A stretch of DNA of 13,025 bases. Origin: an uncultured Candidatus Saccharibacteria bacterium (GTDB lineage Bacteria; Patescibacteriota; Saccharimonadia; Saccharimonadales; Saccharimonadaceae). The DNA lies in assembly GCA_937902295.1 (NCBI GenBank), contig CALGUM010000133.1:1-13025 (forward strand). The letters are read 5' to 3'. Every line of letters begins with the position of its first letter. Position 1 is the stretch's first letter. The translations under genes and the position numbers were made by a program. The notes under the pieces are model-generated. The model was not told the DNA's origin. It searched no databases and was given only the letters and a program-made list of their open reading frames with translations. This document shows, piece after piece, positions 1-6,447 of this stretch.

Positions 1-1146
1 TGCACCGATCACATCCTCAAAGACAATGGCGTCGATCCAGACGGCATGACAATGCAGCAGATGGACGCGGCAATTATCGAAAAGGGAGTTAAGAGTCCGG
101 ATGGTAATACTCTAAGCCCTTCAGTGACGTTTAACATGATGTTTAAAACGTTTGTAGGGCCTACCTCTTCACAGGTTGAGTCGCTCGAGGACGATGATGG
201 AAATTCAATTGAAGCAGATGATGGTGAGCCCATATTAACTACGGCGGAGTATTATCTTAAGTTTGACCCTGAAAGTGTTTCATACCTTCGCCCTGAAACA
301 GCTCAGGGTATCTTCACGAACTTCAAAAACGTCGTCGATAGCTTTTATCCAGATTTGCCATTTGGTCTCGCACAGCAGGGGAAGGCATTTCGTAACGAAA
401 TCAGCCCCCGAGATTTTGTGTTTCGCTCCCGCGAGTTTGAACAGATGGAGATCGAATATTTTGTCCATGAGGACAAATGGCAAGAGGCCTTCGATGAATT
501 GCTTGCGAGTACACATGAGTTCCTGGCAAAACTTGGCCTAAAAAAAGAGCACATTCATGAACTTGATGTGCCGGAAGCCGACAGGGCGCATTACAGCGAA
601 AAGACCATCGATATCGAATACGATTTTCCAATTGGAAGAGAAGAGTTGCTCGGTATAGCTTATCGCACAAACTTTGACCTTACAAATATTGAAAATGCCA
701 GTAAAAAATCGATGGAGTACCAGATAAAAGGTACCAATGAAAAATTTATTCCCCACGTCATCGAACCAAGTTTTGGCGTCGAGCGTGCACTCATGGCAGT
801 ACTATCTGAGGCATATACCGAAGACGAAGTGAACGGCGAAAAGCGCGTGTATCTAGCACTCCCAGAACACCTGGCACCAGTGCGCTACGCGGTGTCACCA
901 CTCCTTAAGAACAAGCCAGAACTTGTCGCAAAAGCTCGAGAAGTCTATGCAATTCTCAAGAAAAAATATCACAACGTCTCATGGGATGATAACGGCAATA
1001 TCGGTAAGCGCTATCGACGCCAAGATGAAATAGGTACGCCGTACACTGTCGTAATTGACTTCGATACCATCGAAGGCGATGGTATGGTGACTATTCGTGA
1101 CCGTGATACGACCGAGCAGCGTCGCGTCGACATCACGAGTATTTAG
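1..1146 (+). CDS. glyS: Glycyl-tRNA synthetase, class II single-chain type (5' end outside window)
   Basis: Charges tRNA-Gly with glycine in the cytoplasm. The frame is open from base 1, so this is a partial gene with 381 codons visible. The class II GlyRS signatures appear in order: RPETAQGIF (289-315), the motif-2 region with FRNEISPRDF followed by REFEQMEIEYF (about 388-462), motif 3 EPSFGVERALMAVL (763-804), then a C-terminal anticodon-binding domain starting LALPEHLAPV and ending near VTIRDRDT. Only part of the N-terminal catalytic region is missing, judged by the usual 440-500 residues of the single-chain (alpha2) family. An acidic insertion (VESLEDDDGN region, about 178-230) precedes RPETAQGIF. 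It ends in TAG. No terminator hairpin is visible in the 61 nt before the next gene. The identity is firm; the symbol glyS versus glyQS is a naming choice. Confidence 0.95.
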   Translation, partial: CTDHILKDNGVDPDGMTMQQMDAAIIEKGVKSPDGNTLSPSVTFNMMFKTFVGPTSSQVESLEDDDGNSIEADDGEPILTTAEYYLKFDPESVSYLRPETAQGIFTNFKNVVDSFYPDLPFGLAQQGKAFRNEISPRDFVFRSREFEQMEIEYFVHEDKWQEAFDELLASTHEFLAKLGLKKEHIHELDVPEADRAHYSEKTIDIEYDFPIGREELLGIAYRTNFDLTNIENASKKSMEYQIKGTNEKFIPHVIEPSFGVERALMAVLSEAYTEDEVNGEKRVYLALPEHLAPVRYAVSPLLKNKPELVAKAREVYAILKKKYHNVSWDDNGNIGKRYRRQDEIGTPYTVVIDFDTIEGDGMVTIRDRDTTEQRRVDITSI

Positions 1147-1172
1147 GAGTCTATTGCATATTGCGTTTACGG

Positions 1173-1201
1173 TTTCTATTTTTACTTAGTGGGCGTACAA
1201 T
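1173..1201 (+). promoter_or_regulatory. Promoter with -10 TACAAT placed for a leaderless start
   Basis: TACAAT lies at 1196-1201, exactly 6 nt before the ATG at 1208, so transcription would be expected to start at or next to the A of ATG. A weak -35 candidate, TTTCTA (1173-1178), has a 17-nt spacer. There is no Shine-Dalgarno sequence before 1208. The -10 is seen directly; leaderless use is inferred. Confidence 0.5.
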
Positions 1202-1207
1202 CGATCT

Positions 1208-2215
1208 ATGGAATATGAGAGCAAGCGAACTGCACGTCAGGAGTGGGGAGAGACGAGCGAGCGCAAACAAGAACAAGTAAATGCAACACTCGAACAATTG
1301 CAACCTGATATAGATGTAATTAACTTAACGCTCGAGCAGTTGTCATGCGAAAATTCAGAAAAAGCAGCTGAATATGCAGCAGAGGCAGCGCAACATCTGG
1401 ATAGTCGCTGGGAAGAACACATGGGAGATGTTTTTCTTGTCACGGGGACGTGGATGGGGCCGTCGGCAACGTATAGTCCTGGTGAGCAGAGGTTACTATT
1501 TGAATACGGACGTCAACAAGCGTTCGATAGTGTGCAGTGCTTTGGGTTTGATGCTTATCAAGATGTGCGCGAGGATGGTGAGAGTATTACACAGATAGGC
1601 ATGACTTTTTTGGCGCGTGAGCGTGAGATCAGTATACCCCTTTTTCATGGTCGCCTCGCATTTCGACACGTAGCAGACCCGCGCGAGGTTACTCTGCAGT
1701 ATATGCGTCCTGGTATGGAGGGTACAGTTAGTAGTGATCTCGGTGAAATCAATGAAGCTATTCATCGCGCAGATTTATTGCTTGACCTTTATCTTAACAA
1801 TGAGAAGTCTGGTTTTTATCGCACGAATGCAAAGCGACAGCATAAGATTGTAAATTCGATTCTCGACTCTATCAACGATGTGATGCCGTCGCCCGAGACG
1901 AACGAAGCACTACTGATAGATATTGTTGCATCGAGAATTTACCTACAGCATTACAATGAGGAGCGGATCGCCGCCGCTGCAGTAGAGAACGATGACTTTC
2001 AGTTGAGCGGGCGAGTGCATGGAGTAACGACGTATGACACTGTGAAATATGATGGTAAAAAACAATTTCGTGATGCAAATGACTGTGAGACGGCGCAAGA
2101 CGGACTCGCACTGATTATCGAAGTGCACAACAGTAACGTTGATCTAAGCGAATGCGACCGTACCGTGCTTGTGCCGTTGCGTCACGCAAGGCAAATGAAT
2201 ATGATCTTTGAGTAG
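1208..2215 (+). CDS. Uncharacterised protein, N-terminal helical/coiled-coil region (335 aa)
   Basis: I do not recognise this family. The first 75 residues or so are rich in E, Q, K and A and look like long amphipathic helices (KQEQVNATLEQL, then EKAAEYAAEAAQHL). The rest is mixed alpha/beta with an alternating hydrophobic pattern, and no known nucleotide-binding or catalytic motif was seen. There is no signal peptide and no membrane segment, so it is probably cytoplasmic. ATG at 1208 was chosen because a TACAAT box ends 6 nt upstream and there is no Shine-Dalgarno, which suggests a leaderless message. It ends in TAG, 16 nt before the ATG of the next gene, which is also unknown and also has a helical N-terminus and an acidic character. 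The two are probably co-transcribed. That it is a real gene is likely from its length and base use; its function is unknown. Confidence 0.75.
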   Translation: MEYESKRTARQEWGETSERKQEQVNATLEQLQPDIDVINLTLEQLSCENSEKAAEYAAEAAQHLDSRWEEHMGDVFLVTGTWMGPSATYSPGEQRLLFEYGRQQAFDSVQCFGFDAYQDVREDGESITQIGMTFLAREREISIPLFHGRLAFRHVADPREVTLQYMRPGMEGTVSSDLGEINEAIHRADLLLDLYLNNEKSGFYRTNAKRQHKIVNSILDSINDVMPSPETNEALLIDIVASRIYLQHYNEERIAAAAVENDDFQLSGRVHGVTTYDTVKYDGKKQFRDANDCETAQDGLALIIEVHNSNVDLSECDRTVLVPLRHARQMNMIFE

Positions 2216-2231
2216 AGCGAGAGAATACATT

Positions 2232-2924
2232 ATGAGTCAACATGAACGAAATCAGTTTCAACCAAATATCGCACCCCAAGAAGCTCGACGAAGCTTTCTC
2301 ATGGAATATGTGCGCAAGATTCACCAAGAGCGCGCGGATGATTTTTCGTGGTCGCCTGAGTCGAGACTGTACGAGCTTGATATCAAGGGTAGAACTGTCG
2401 ATGATAGTGATGCACGGTTACTGATTTTGCTAGAGGAAACCGAAAACATCCGCGCAGCTTCATTCATTGTGGGACTGGCAGAGGGGCGACTTCGTGATGA
2501 CTACTACGAATTTGATTACAAATCACCTGAACCTATCAGAAAGATGGCGTGGAATGGGGTTGAGTATGAGCAAGTAAGTCAAGATGATGAAGTAGGGCAG
2601 GAAGAAGAGGCAAATGACATTGAGTGCATACTGCGTAATACCGATGTTACCCCTCCGGTTACACAGTTGGCCGATGAGCGCAAATTTTGGCAGATTGCAA
2701 CCAGCCTGGGTGTCGAGGTGCTTGAAAAGAAACACCCGTTCTTGTCACGACACTTCGAGCAGCCAGATGCCGTCGGTCAACATCAGCGTAAAATAATGGC
2801 GTATCGGGCAATCGTGGAGGCAGCATATGGTCATGCGAAGGACTGCAACCCTGAGATGCTACGCGGTGCGCTTGGTGAAGATATCGCACGGTATTGCATG
2901 CAGAGGATACCCTACAATTCATAA
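2232..2924 (+). CDS. Uncharacterised acidic protein (230 aa)
   Basis: I do not recognise this family. Residues 10-110 hold helical and mixed segments (SFLMEYVRKIHQ, ARLLILLEETENIRAASFIVGLAEGRL). Residues 114-131 form a very acidic linker (QDDEVGQEEE). Residues 145-225 are predicted helical with scattered Cys and His (FWQIATSLGVEVLEKKH, AYRAIVEAAYGHA). No signal peptide, membrane span or catalytic motif is apparent. I chose ATG at 2232. An in-frame TTG at 2208 would overlap the previous gene by 8 nt and has no ribosome site, while 2232 is preceded by a weak purine run (GCGAGAG). It sits 16 nt after its upstream neighbour and probably shares its transcript. The gene after it has its own promoter starting near this stop codon. 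The product is a hypothetical with no assigned role. Confidence 0.7.
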   Translation: MSQHERNQFQPNIAPQEARRSFLMEYVRKIHQERADDFSWSPESRLYELDIKGRTVDDSDARLLILLEETENIRAASFIVGLAEGRLRDDYYEFDYKSPEPIRKMAWNGVEYEQVSQDDEVGQEEEANDIECILRNTDVTPPVTQLADERKFWQIATSLGVEVLEKKHPFLSRHFEQPDAVGQHQRKIMAYRAIVEAAYGHAKDCNPEMLRGALGEDIARYCMQRIPYNS

Positions 2925-2970
2925 GATCAGTAGCGCTATGGTATACTAAGAATACATAACTGCAGGAGGT
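2918..2970 (+). promoter_or_regulatory. Extended -10 promoter and strong ribosome binding site for the 2979 gene
   Basis: TATACT at 2942-2947 is preceded by TGG, giving a TGn extended -10. A weak -35 (TTCATA, 2918-2923) lies 18 nt upstream and overlaps the preceding stop codon. AGGAGGT at 2964-2970 is a near-perfect Shine-Dalgarno, 8 nt before ATG 2979. The leader would be about 25 nt, so this gene uses the conventional initiation mode. Confidence 0.6.
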
Positions 2971-2978
2971 AGATAGCA

Positions 2979-3620
2979 ATGTCACAGCAATCTGAGCCGC
3001 GCGATAATAACACACCACCGCGCTCTCCGTCATTGTGGCTCAATCCTTCACCTTGGCTCCGAAAAAGTAAAAAACTCGGCATGCTCGCAATGCATGGTGT
3101 CTATGCCACGCGGCGCTTCCTGGATTCTGAGATCTCAACCTCTGGTAGCGGGTTTCGACCCACACTCATTGCTCCAGAAGATCGTCATACGCGGAATTTA
3201 CGCAAAATTGATAAACTCCGCAATATAGCACGCAAATCTCACGAGGTGCTTGTAAGTGTGAATACCGTGTTTCCCTTAACATTTTTTATCGATACAGTAA
3301 TCGTGGATCGCACGAAGGTGACGATTATCTACCGTACTTTTTTCTTTACTGCGCGGACAATATCTATTCGCATAGAAGATATACTCAATGTTACATGTAG
3401 TGTCGGACCATTTTTCGGTTCGGTTATGATATCGAGCCGTGTGATGAACTCAACGGACCACTTTGAGGTTAATCGGATGTGGCGTCACGACGCAACAGTG
3501 CTCAAGCATATTATCCAAGGATATATGATCGCGCTACATAATAAGGTGGACACAGACCAACTGAGTCGCGACGAGCTGATTGAGCATCTGACCGAACTTG
3601 GACATGAAAGTGGACACTAG
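2979..3620 (+). CDS. Conserved hypothetical protein with a PH-like fold (213 aa)
   Basis: Function unknown. Residues 1-60 are polar and Pro/Ser-rich with a basic stretch (WLRKSKKLG), probably disordered. Residues 88-185 read as a run of beta strands followed by a long helix: VLVSVNTVFPLTFFIDTVIV, then KVTIIYRTFFF, ISIRIEDILNVTCSVG and FGSVMISSR, ending in a helix around LKHIIQGYMIALH. That order resembles bacterial PH-like domains, in which the IEDILNV strand is typical. The family feels familiar from Saccharibacteria genomes, but I cannot confirm this. The hydrophobic stretch near residue 100 looks like buried beta strand and not a transmembrane helix. The C-terminus is a short helix (ELIEHLTELG). 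ATG 2979 follows a strong AGGAGGT. The TAG stop precedes the RNase HI start by 32 nt. Confidence 0.75.
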   Translation: MSQQSEPRDNNTPPRSPSLWLNPSPWLRKSKKLGMLAMHGVYATRRFLDSEISTSGSGFRPTLIAPEDRHTRNLRKIDKLRNIARKSHEVLVSVNTVFPLTFFIDTVIVDRTKVTIIYRTFFFTARTISIRIEDILNVTCSVGPFFGSVMISSRVMNSTDHFEVNRMWRHDATVLKHIIQGYMIALHNKVDTDQLSRDELIEHLTELGHESGH

Positions 3621-3640
3621 TGTGCGCGTGGGCGATACCG

Positions 3641-3646
3641 TACAAT
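3641..3646 (+). promoter_or_regulatory. -10 box TACAAT placed for a leaderless rnhA-like mRNA
   Basis: TACAAT at 3641-3646 lies exactly 6 nt before ATG 3653, the same geometry as at 1196. The intervening AAGAGG abuts the ATG directly, too close to act as a Shine-Dalgarno. No convincing -35 is seen 17 nt upstream, so promoter strength is uncertain. Confidence 0.45.
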
Positions 3647-3652
3647 AAGAGG

Positions 3653-4075
3653 ATGATTAGTTATTATACAGACGGAAGTGCCAGCCCTAACCCTGGACCT
3701 GGTGGTTTTGCGGTTATCCGCGACGGGGCGCCACATATTCTTGGTAGCGAAGAGGGTGATACGACAAATATACGCATGGAAGGCAAAGCAATCGTTGCCG
3801 CCCTCAAAGATGCAAATGGAGAACCCTGCACTATTCATACAGATAGTGAGTTTTGGATTAATGTTATTACGAAATGGGCTCCTGGCTGGCGTTCGAAGGG
3901 ATGGAAGAAAAAAGGTGGTGAAATAAAAAACCTTGATATTGTCCAAGAAGTAGATGTACTGTACGAACACTCTACAGCCACACTCGTGTGGGTGCGAGGC
4001 CACGACGGTACCGAGCTAAATGAACTAGCGGATGTGTGGGCAAATAAAGCACGTGAAGGAGTGACGCTTCCATAG
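3653..4075 (+). CDS. rnhA: Ribonuclease HI (140 aa)
   Basis: Cleaves the RNA strand of RNA-DNA hybrids, removing R-loops and replication primers. The full RNase HI active site is visible: D7 in YTDGSASPNPGPGG, E43 in NIRMEGKA, D64 in IHTDSEF, H117 in VRGHDG and D127 in LADVWANKA. These correspond to D10, E48, D70, H124 and D134 of the E. coli enzyme. The basic handle region (KWAPGWRSKGWKKKGGEIKN, residues 74-93) that helps bind the hybrid is present, as expected of the classic bacterial type. At 140 residues it is slightly shorter than E. coli RNase HI (155). The ATG at 3653 begins right before the first beta strand. A GTG 33 nt upstream would add residues unlike the family and overlap the previous stop. 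It ends in TAG. Confidence 0.92.
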   Translation: MISYYTDGSASPNPGPGGFAVIRDGAPHILGSEEGDTTNIRMEGKAIVAALKDANGEPCTIHTDSEFWINVITKWAPGWRSKGWKKKGGEIKNLDIVQEVDVLYEHSTATLVWVRGHDGTELNELADVWANKAREGVTLP

Positions 4076-4215
4076 TTCGGCTTGTCTTGCAGTTTACCTG
4101 TTAGTCTTAAGAATAGATATCCTAGGTGAGCGCATGCACCGTCATGTAGAATCTTCTCGTGCATGGCCCGAAGGTAGCTTCTTGAAAGATGCAGGTCGTG
4201 TACGCGCAAAGTAGT
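4076..4215. other. Noncoding stretch with successive inverted repeats
   Basis: No credible gene is seen. CATGCAC (4133-4139) pairs with GTGCATG (4159-4165), enclosing a loop that contains AGAATCTTCT. A second small hairpin, GAAG-GTAG-CTTC, follows at 4170-4181. Neither has a T-tract, so they are not obvious terminators. The stretch could be the RNase HI 3' UTR or a small structured RNA; nothing here decides it. Confidence 0.3.
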
Positions 4216-4244
4216 TTGCGAGGTAGCGGTTTTGTCGCTACAAT
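4216..4244 (+). promoter_or_regulatory. Sigma70-type promoter of the KwaB-like gene
   Basis: TTGCGA (4216-4221), a 17-nt spacer, then TACAAT (4239-4244). This is one of the best full promoters in the window. Transcription should start near 4251, giving a leader of about 31 nt before ATG 4282, in contrast to the leaderless geometry of several neighbours. Confidence 0.7.
4223..4241. promoter_or_regulatory. Operator-like palindrome between -35 and -10
   Basis: GTAGCG (4223-4228) and CGCTAC (4236-4241) form a perfect 6-bp inverted repeat with a 7-nt T-rich centre. It fills the spacer and its right arm overlaps the first bases of the -10 box. This is the usual position of a repressor operator. 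No obvious regulator gene is adjacent, so the binding protein is unknown. The repeat is seen directly; repression is inferred. Confidence 0.5.
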
Positions 4245-4281
4245 AGGAGTAATCACATAGCATAAAAAGAAAGTTAGAGTA

Positions 4282-5262
4282 ATGGACCAACAAGCGCGCG
4301 AAGCGACCGATATATTTTTGTGGGCAAATAATACAGACGGTATAAAAAAAGAGCTAGATGTAGAACTATTCCTTTTTAACAAAAACTACACGCCGTATAG
4401 TACAAACTTTGCCAGTGAGCTCAACGCACAAATTAAACCGCTATTTTTGTATGACATTCTCGGATTCGTCACGATGGGAGCGGGAACTGGGCTGAGTGTA
4501 CGAGATTTTGAACTGAGTGACGGTGAAGAGAATACACTCCTGCGCACCGACCTAGAAAAGGTGGGCCGAGCCGAGACGCTACTGCACCTGATTGAACACG
4601 AACGTCACGATATTGTAGAGTTTAGCGAGGAAGAGCATGAGTTCAAGCGAATCAAGGGTATTGCGGCAAAGTTCACACTAAAAGATGCACCAGAAAAAAC
4701 ATTCTATATTATCAAGATGATCCAGCAGGGTAGTGTCCTTAAAGGTGCGACTTCATGGGAGTTTCGCGATGGTAAGTTCGGTGCGTTTGCTGCTGAGGTC
4801 GGGTTTAAGTTGCCGAACGATAATCAGGTGCTTATCGTCGACAAAGACATTTTTGTGTTTAATCAAAGTAAGTTCGAGCGTTTGTTCAACTACGACTATA
4901 AGAAACAAGCGATTGCAGATGCACGTGTCACCGAGATAGAAAATCAGTATAAACTAAGTTTTCCCGAAGGGCTCACGTTGCAGGATATGGTGCGCGAGCG
5001 CAAAAAAGTCATCACAAAACTACAAAAACTCGAAGTGGGCGGCGTGACTCAGGAGCAGGCGATTGAATATGCAGATGAAATGCAGCTTGATCTTATGACA
5101 GATGACGCCGGTGCGATTATTATCATGGACGGGCACGATCTCGATACATTTGTTGGACTTATCAACGAAGACTATATGACGAGCCAGATCACTGGTAAGC
5201 GGTATGAAATAAAAAGCAAGAAACTTCTCGACGAGTCAGAAGGCGAGCCGCCGCGCGGCTAA
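4282..5262 (+). CDS. DUF4868 / KwaB-like protein (stand-alone, 326 aa)
   Basis: Resembles DUF4868 proteins, the family of KwaB from the Kiwa anti-phage system, where KwaB works with the membrane protein KwaA against phage DNA. Recognised features, in order: an alpha/beta N-terminal half with the LKDAPEKTFYIIKMI strand near residue 141; a V-D-K-D-IFVFNQSKFERLFNYDYK block at about 186-206, which in this family is a strand followed by a helix; a helical stretch (VRERKKVITKLQKLE); and the C-terminal signature NEDYMTSQITGKRYEI (about 295-311). The length fits KwaB (about 315). There is no membrane segment. No KwaA-like multi-TM gene lies next to it: upstream is noncoding DNA and downstream are convergent pilin genes, 9 nt between stops. 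It has its own promoter with an operator-like palindrome. Family assignment is from memory of the pattern; a role in defence is inference only. Confidence 0.65.
   Translation: MDQQAREATDIFLWANNTDGIKKELDVELFLFNKNYTPYSTNFASELNAQIKPLFLYDILGFVTMGAGTGLSVRDFELSDGEENTLLRTDLEKVGRAETLLHLIEHERHDIVEFSEEEHEFKRIKGIAAKFTLKDAPEKTFYIIKMIQQGSVLKGATSWEFRDGKFGAFAAEVGFKLPNDNQVLIVDKDIFVFNQSKFERLFNYDYKKQAIADARVTEIENQYKLSFPEGLTLQDMVRERKKVITKLQKLEVGGVTQEQAIEYADEMQLDLMTDDAGAIIIMDGHDLDTFVGLINEDYMTSQITGKRYEIKSKKLLDESEGEPPRG
5246..5260. other. GC-rich hairpin at the convergent gene ends
   Basis: AGCCGC (5246-5251) and GCGGCT (5255-5260) form a 6-bp stem with a 3-nt loop, right at the KwaB-like stop codon (TAA 5260-5262). 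There is no T-tract on either strand. It may still help separate the two converging transcripts, but it is not a canonical intrinsic terminator and could just reflect the codons for EPPRG. Confidence 0.25.
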
Positions 5263-5271
5263 CACCGCGCC

Positions 5272-5904
5272 TTATGGCCCTACTGTGTCGTACGAATAGT
5301 TAGTTGGTAGCGTGATAGAGCATACGAGTCTATCGCCACTTGGGTATGAATAGGTATTTTGAGTATTGGCTGGACAATTTTCACCTTCGAATATATGAGA
5401 CAAAGTTATGGTACCGCTTTGAAATTCAGCGTATGGACCGATGGCGGTAGGCCAGCGATTAAACTGAGCAGTCTTAAATTCCGTTGAACCGGGTGATTTT
5501 TCGGTAATCGCAAGCAGCTGTGTGTTAAGAGCGTCGTTGATGCCGTATCGCTGCGTGCTGGCAGTGCCTGTGACGAGGAGGTTGCGGCAGTAGCCCGCAC
5601 TCGGTGGAGAGATTGAATATCCGGTTGGCAGGTGCGGGGCGAGGTCAGCTGCACTTGGAAAACCTTTGCCAAGACAGTACCCGCCGTCTGCGGGTACGCT
5701 TGGATAGGATCGCTTGGTGCTCGCGTGTAGGGTAAACGCATTTTCCCATGCCGTGAGTTCATTAAGTCGATCGGTATTACGGGCACTCACGAGGACGCTA
5801 TTGTAAGATACGAGGCCAATCGTCGCAATAATACCGATCATCGCAATGACAACAATCAGTTCGACTACTGTAAACCCGACTACTTGCTTAGTGTGACGTA
5901 ACAT
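5272..5904 (-). CDS. Type IV pilin-like protein, second gene of pair (210 aa)
   Basis: A prepilin or minor pilin, expected to be cleaved and N-methylated by prepilin peptidase and assembled on the cell surface. The class III signal is explicit: a short basic leader ending VVG at residue 10, then FTVVELIVV with Glu at position +5 of the mature protein, followed by a hydrophobic helix of about 20 residues (VVIAMIGIIATIGLVSY). The globular part carries four Cys, in GYCLGKGFP, GYCRN, ENCPANT and LVCSITL, suggesting two disulfides. I start at ATG 5904, which has an AAGGAG site 4 nt upstream. The longer reading from 5955 would add 17 residues ahead of a normal leader. The start overlaps the end of the upstream pilin gene by 25 nt, implying coupled translation. 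It ends in TAA, 9 nt from the KwaB-like stop. Confidence 0.85.
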   Translation of the reverse strand: MLRHTKQVVGFTVVELIVVIAMIGIIATIGLVSYNSVLVSARNTDRLNELTAWENAFTLHASTKRSYPSVPADGGYCLGKGFPSAADLAPHLPTGYSISPPSAGYCRNLLVTGTASTQRYGINDALNTQLLAITEKSPGSTEFKTAQFNRWPTAIGPYAEFQSGTITLSHIFEGENCPANTQNTYSYPSGDRLVCSITLPTNYSYDTVGP

Positions 5905-6404
5905 ACCGCTCCTTCGCCTGTATAGGTTGTGTCGCGCGTAGTACCACTCGGACATGGAGTGTTGTAATACGCTTGATAGACTCGGATATAGGCTGGCGTT
6001 TGGTAATCAGCCCAAGGCCCAGAACGTCCTCTGACAAGCTTGTGTTCGTATTCTGGTAGTGTGCCAACTTTGCGCAGTTCTTGCATGACACGGTTTGGTG
6101 ATGCGTCATTGGTAGGAATGTTATTGTTGCCGCAGCGATTGTTCGGAAAATCGGTTCCGAGACAGTACCTTCCAGTAAGCTGAGATGCGTTACTGGTCGC
6201 ACTTGTTGAGTTAGGATAGACACCCTGCTGTGCTCGGTATGTTTCGAATCGGCTGACCCACTCCTGTTGTTCGGCATGGCGGGTGTCGTCTTCCCCTTGG
6301 CGTAGGGTAATAGACCAGGCGACTGTGACAATAGTAAAAAGTATACCTATCACGGCACTCACTACTAGTATCTCCACTACAGTAAACCCAGACTGTTTTT
6401 TCAT
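5880..6404 (-). CDS. Type IV pilin-like protein, first gene of pair (174 aa)
   Basis: The leader is MKKQSG with cleavage after G6, then FTVVEILVV with Glu at +5, then a hydrophobic helix to about residue 28 (SAVIGILFTIVTVAW). The globular domain again has four Cys: GRYCLGTDFP and NRCGNN, then NTPCPSG and AVCYVTL. The YCLGxxFP motif and the C-terminal CP...CxVTL layout match the downstream pilin, so the two are probably paralogues from a duplication. CPR bacteria carry type IV pilus systems thought to serve attachment to and DNA uptake on the host surface; that general role is inferred here. No assembly ATPase or platform protein is in the window. The ATG at 6404 lies 6 nt after a TATGAT box on this strand, with no Shine-Dalgarno, suggesting a leaderless message. 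It ends in TAG. Confidence 0.88.
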   Translation of the reverse strand: MKKQSGFTVVEILVVSAVIGILFTIVTVAWSITLRQGEDDTRHAEQQEWVSRFETYRAQQGVYPNSTSATSNASQLTGRYCLGTDFPNNRCGNNNIPTNDASPNRVMQELRKVGTLPEYEHKLVRGRSGPWADYQTPAYIRVYQAYYNTPCPSGTTRDTTYTGEGAVCYVTLSK

Positions 6405-6410
6405 AATCTA

Positions 6411-6439
6411 ATCATAAGCGATTTAAGATGATGATACAA
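6411..6439 (-). promoter_or_regulatory. Pilin operon promoter, leaderless geometry
   Basis: On the minus strand, TTGTAT (6439-6434), 17 nt, then TATGAT (6416-6411), then 6 nt to ATG 6404. Its -35 box lies on the same bases as the -10 of the divergent helicase gene (ATACAA/T at 6434-6440). Confidence 0.6.
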
Positions 6440-6440
6440 T
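6435..6440 (+). promoter_or_regulatory. -10 box TACAAT of the PIF1-like helicase gene
   Basis: TACAAT at 6435-6440 is followed by 7 nt and ATG 6448, with no Shine-Dalgarno. Its -35 position (about 6412-6417, TCATAA) is poor and coincides with the -10 of the pilin promoter on the other strand, so the two promoters are interleaved. Confidence 0.5.
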
Positions 6441-6447
6441 AGATACA

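Noticed and set aside
3620..3652. Upstream GTG start for RNase HI
   Set aside because: It overlaps the previous stop codon, has no ribosome site, adds residues foreign to the family, and the -10 box TACAAT lies inside it.
3835..4293. 152-aa minus-strand frame across RNase HI and the noncoding stretch
   Set aside because: Mostly antisense to a confident RNase HI gene; no motif, no ribosome site.
5246..5260. GC hairpin as a true terminator for the KwaB-like gene
   Set aside because: Short stem, 3-nt loop and no T-tract on either strand; kept only as a low-confidence hairpin.
5905..5955. 17-residue N-terminal extension of the second pilin
   Set aside because: ATG 5904 has a good AAGGAG site and gives a normal-length prepilin leader; the extension lies inside the upstream pilin gene.
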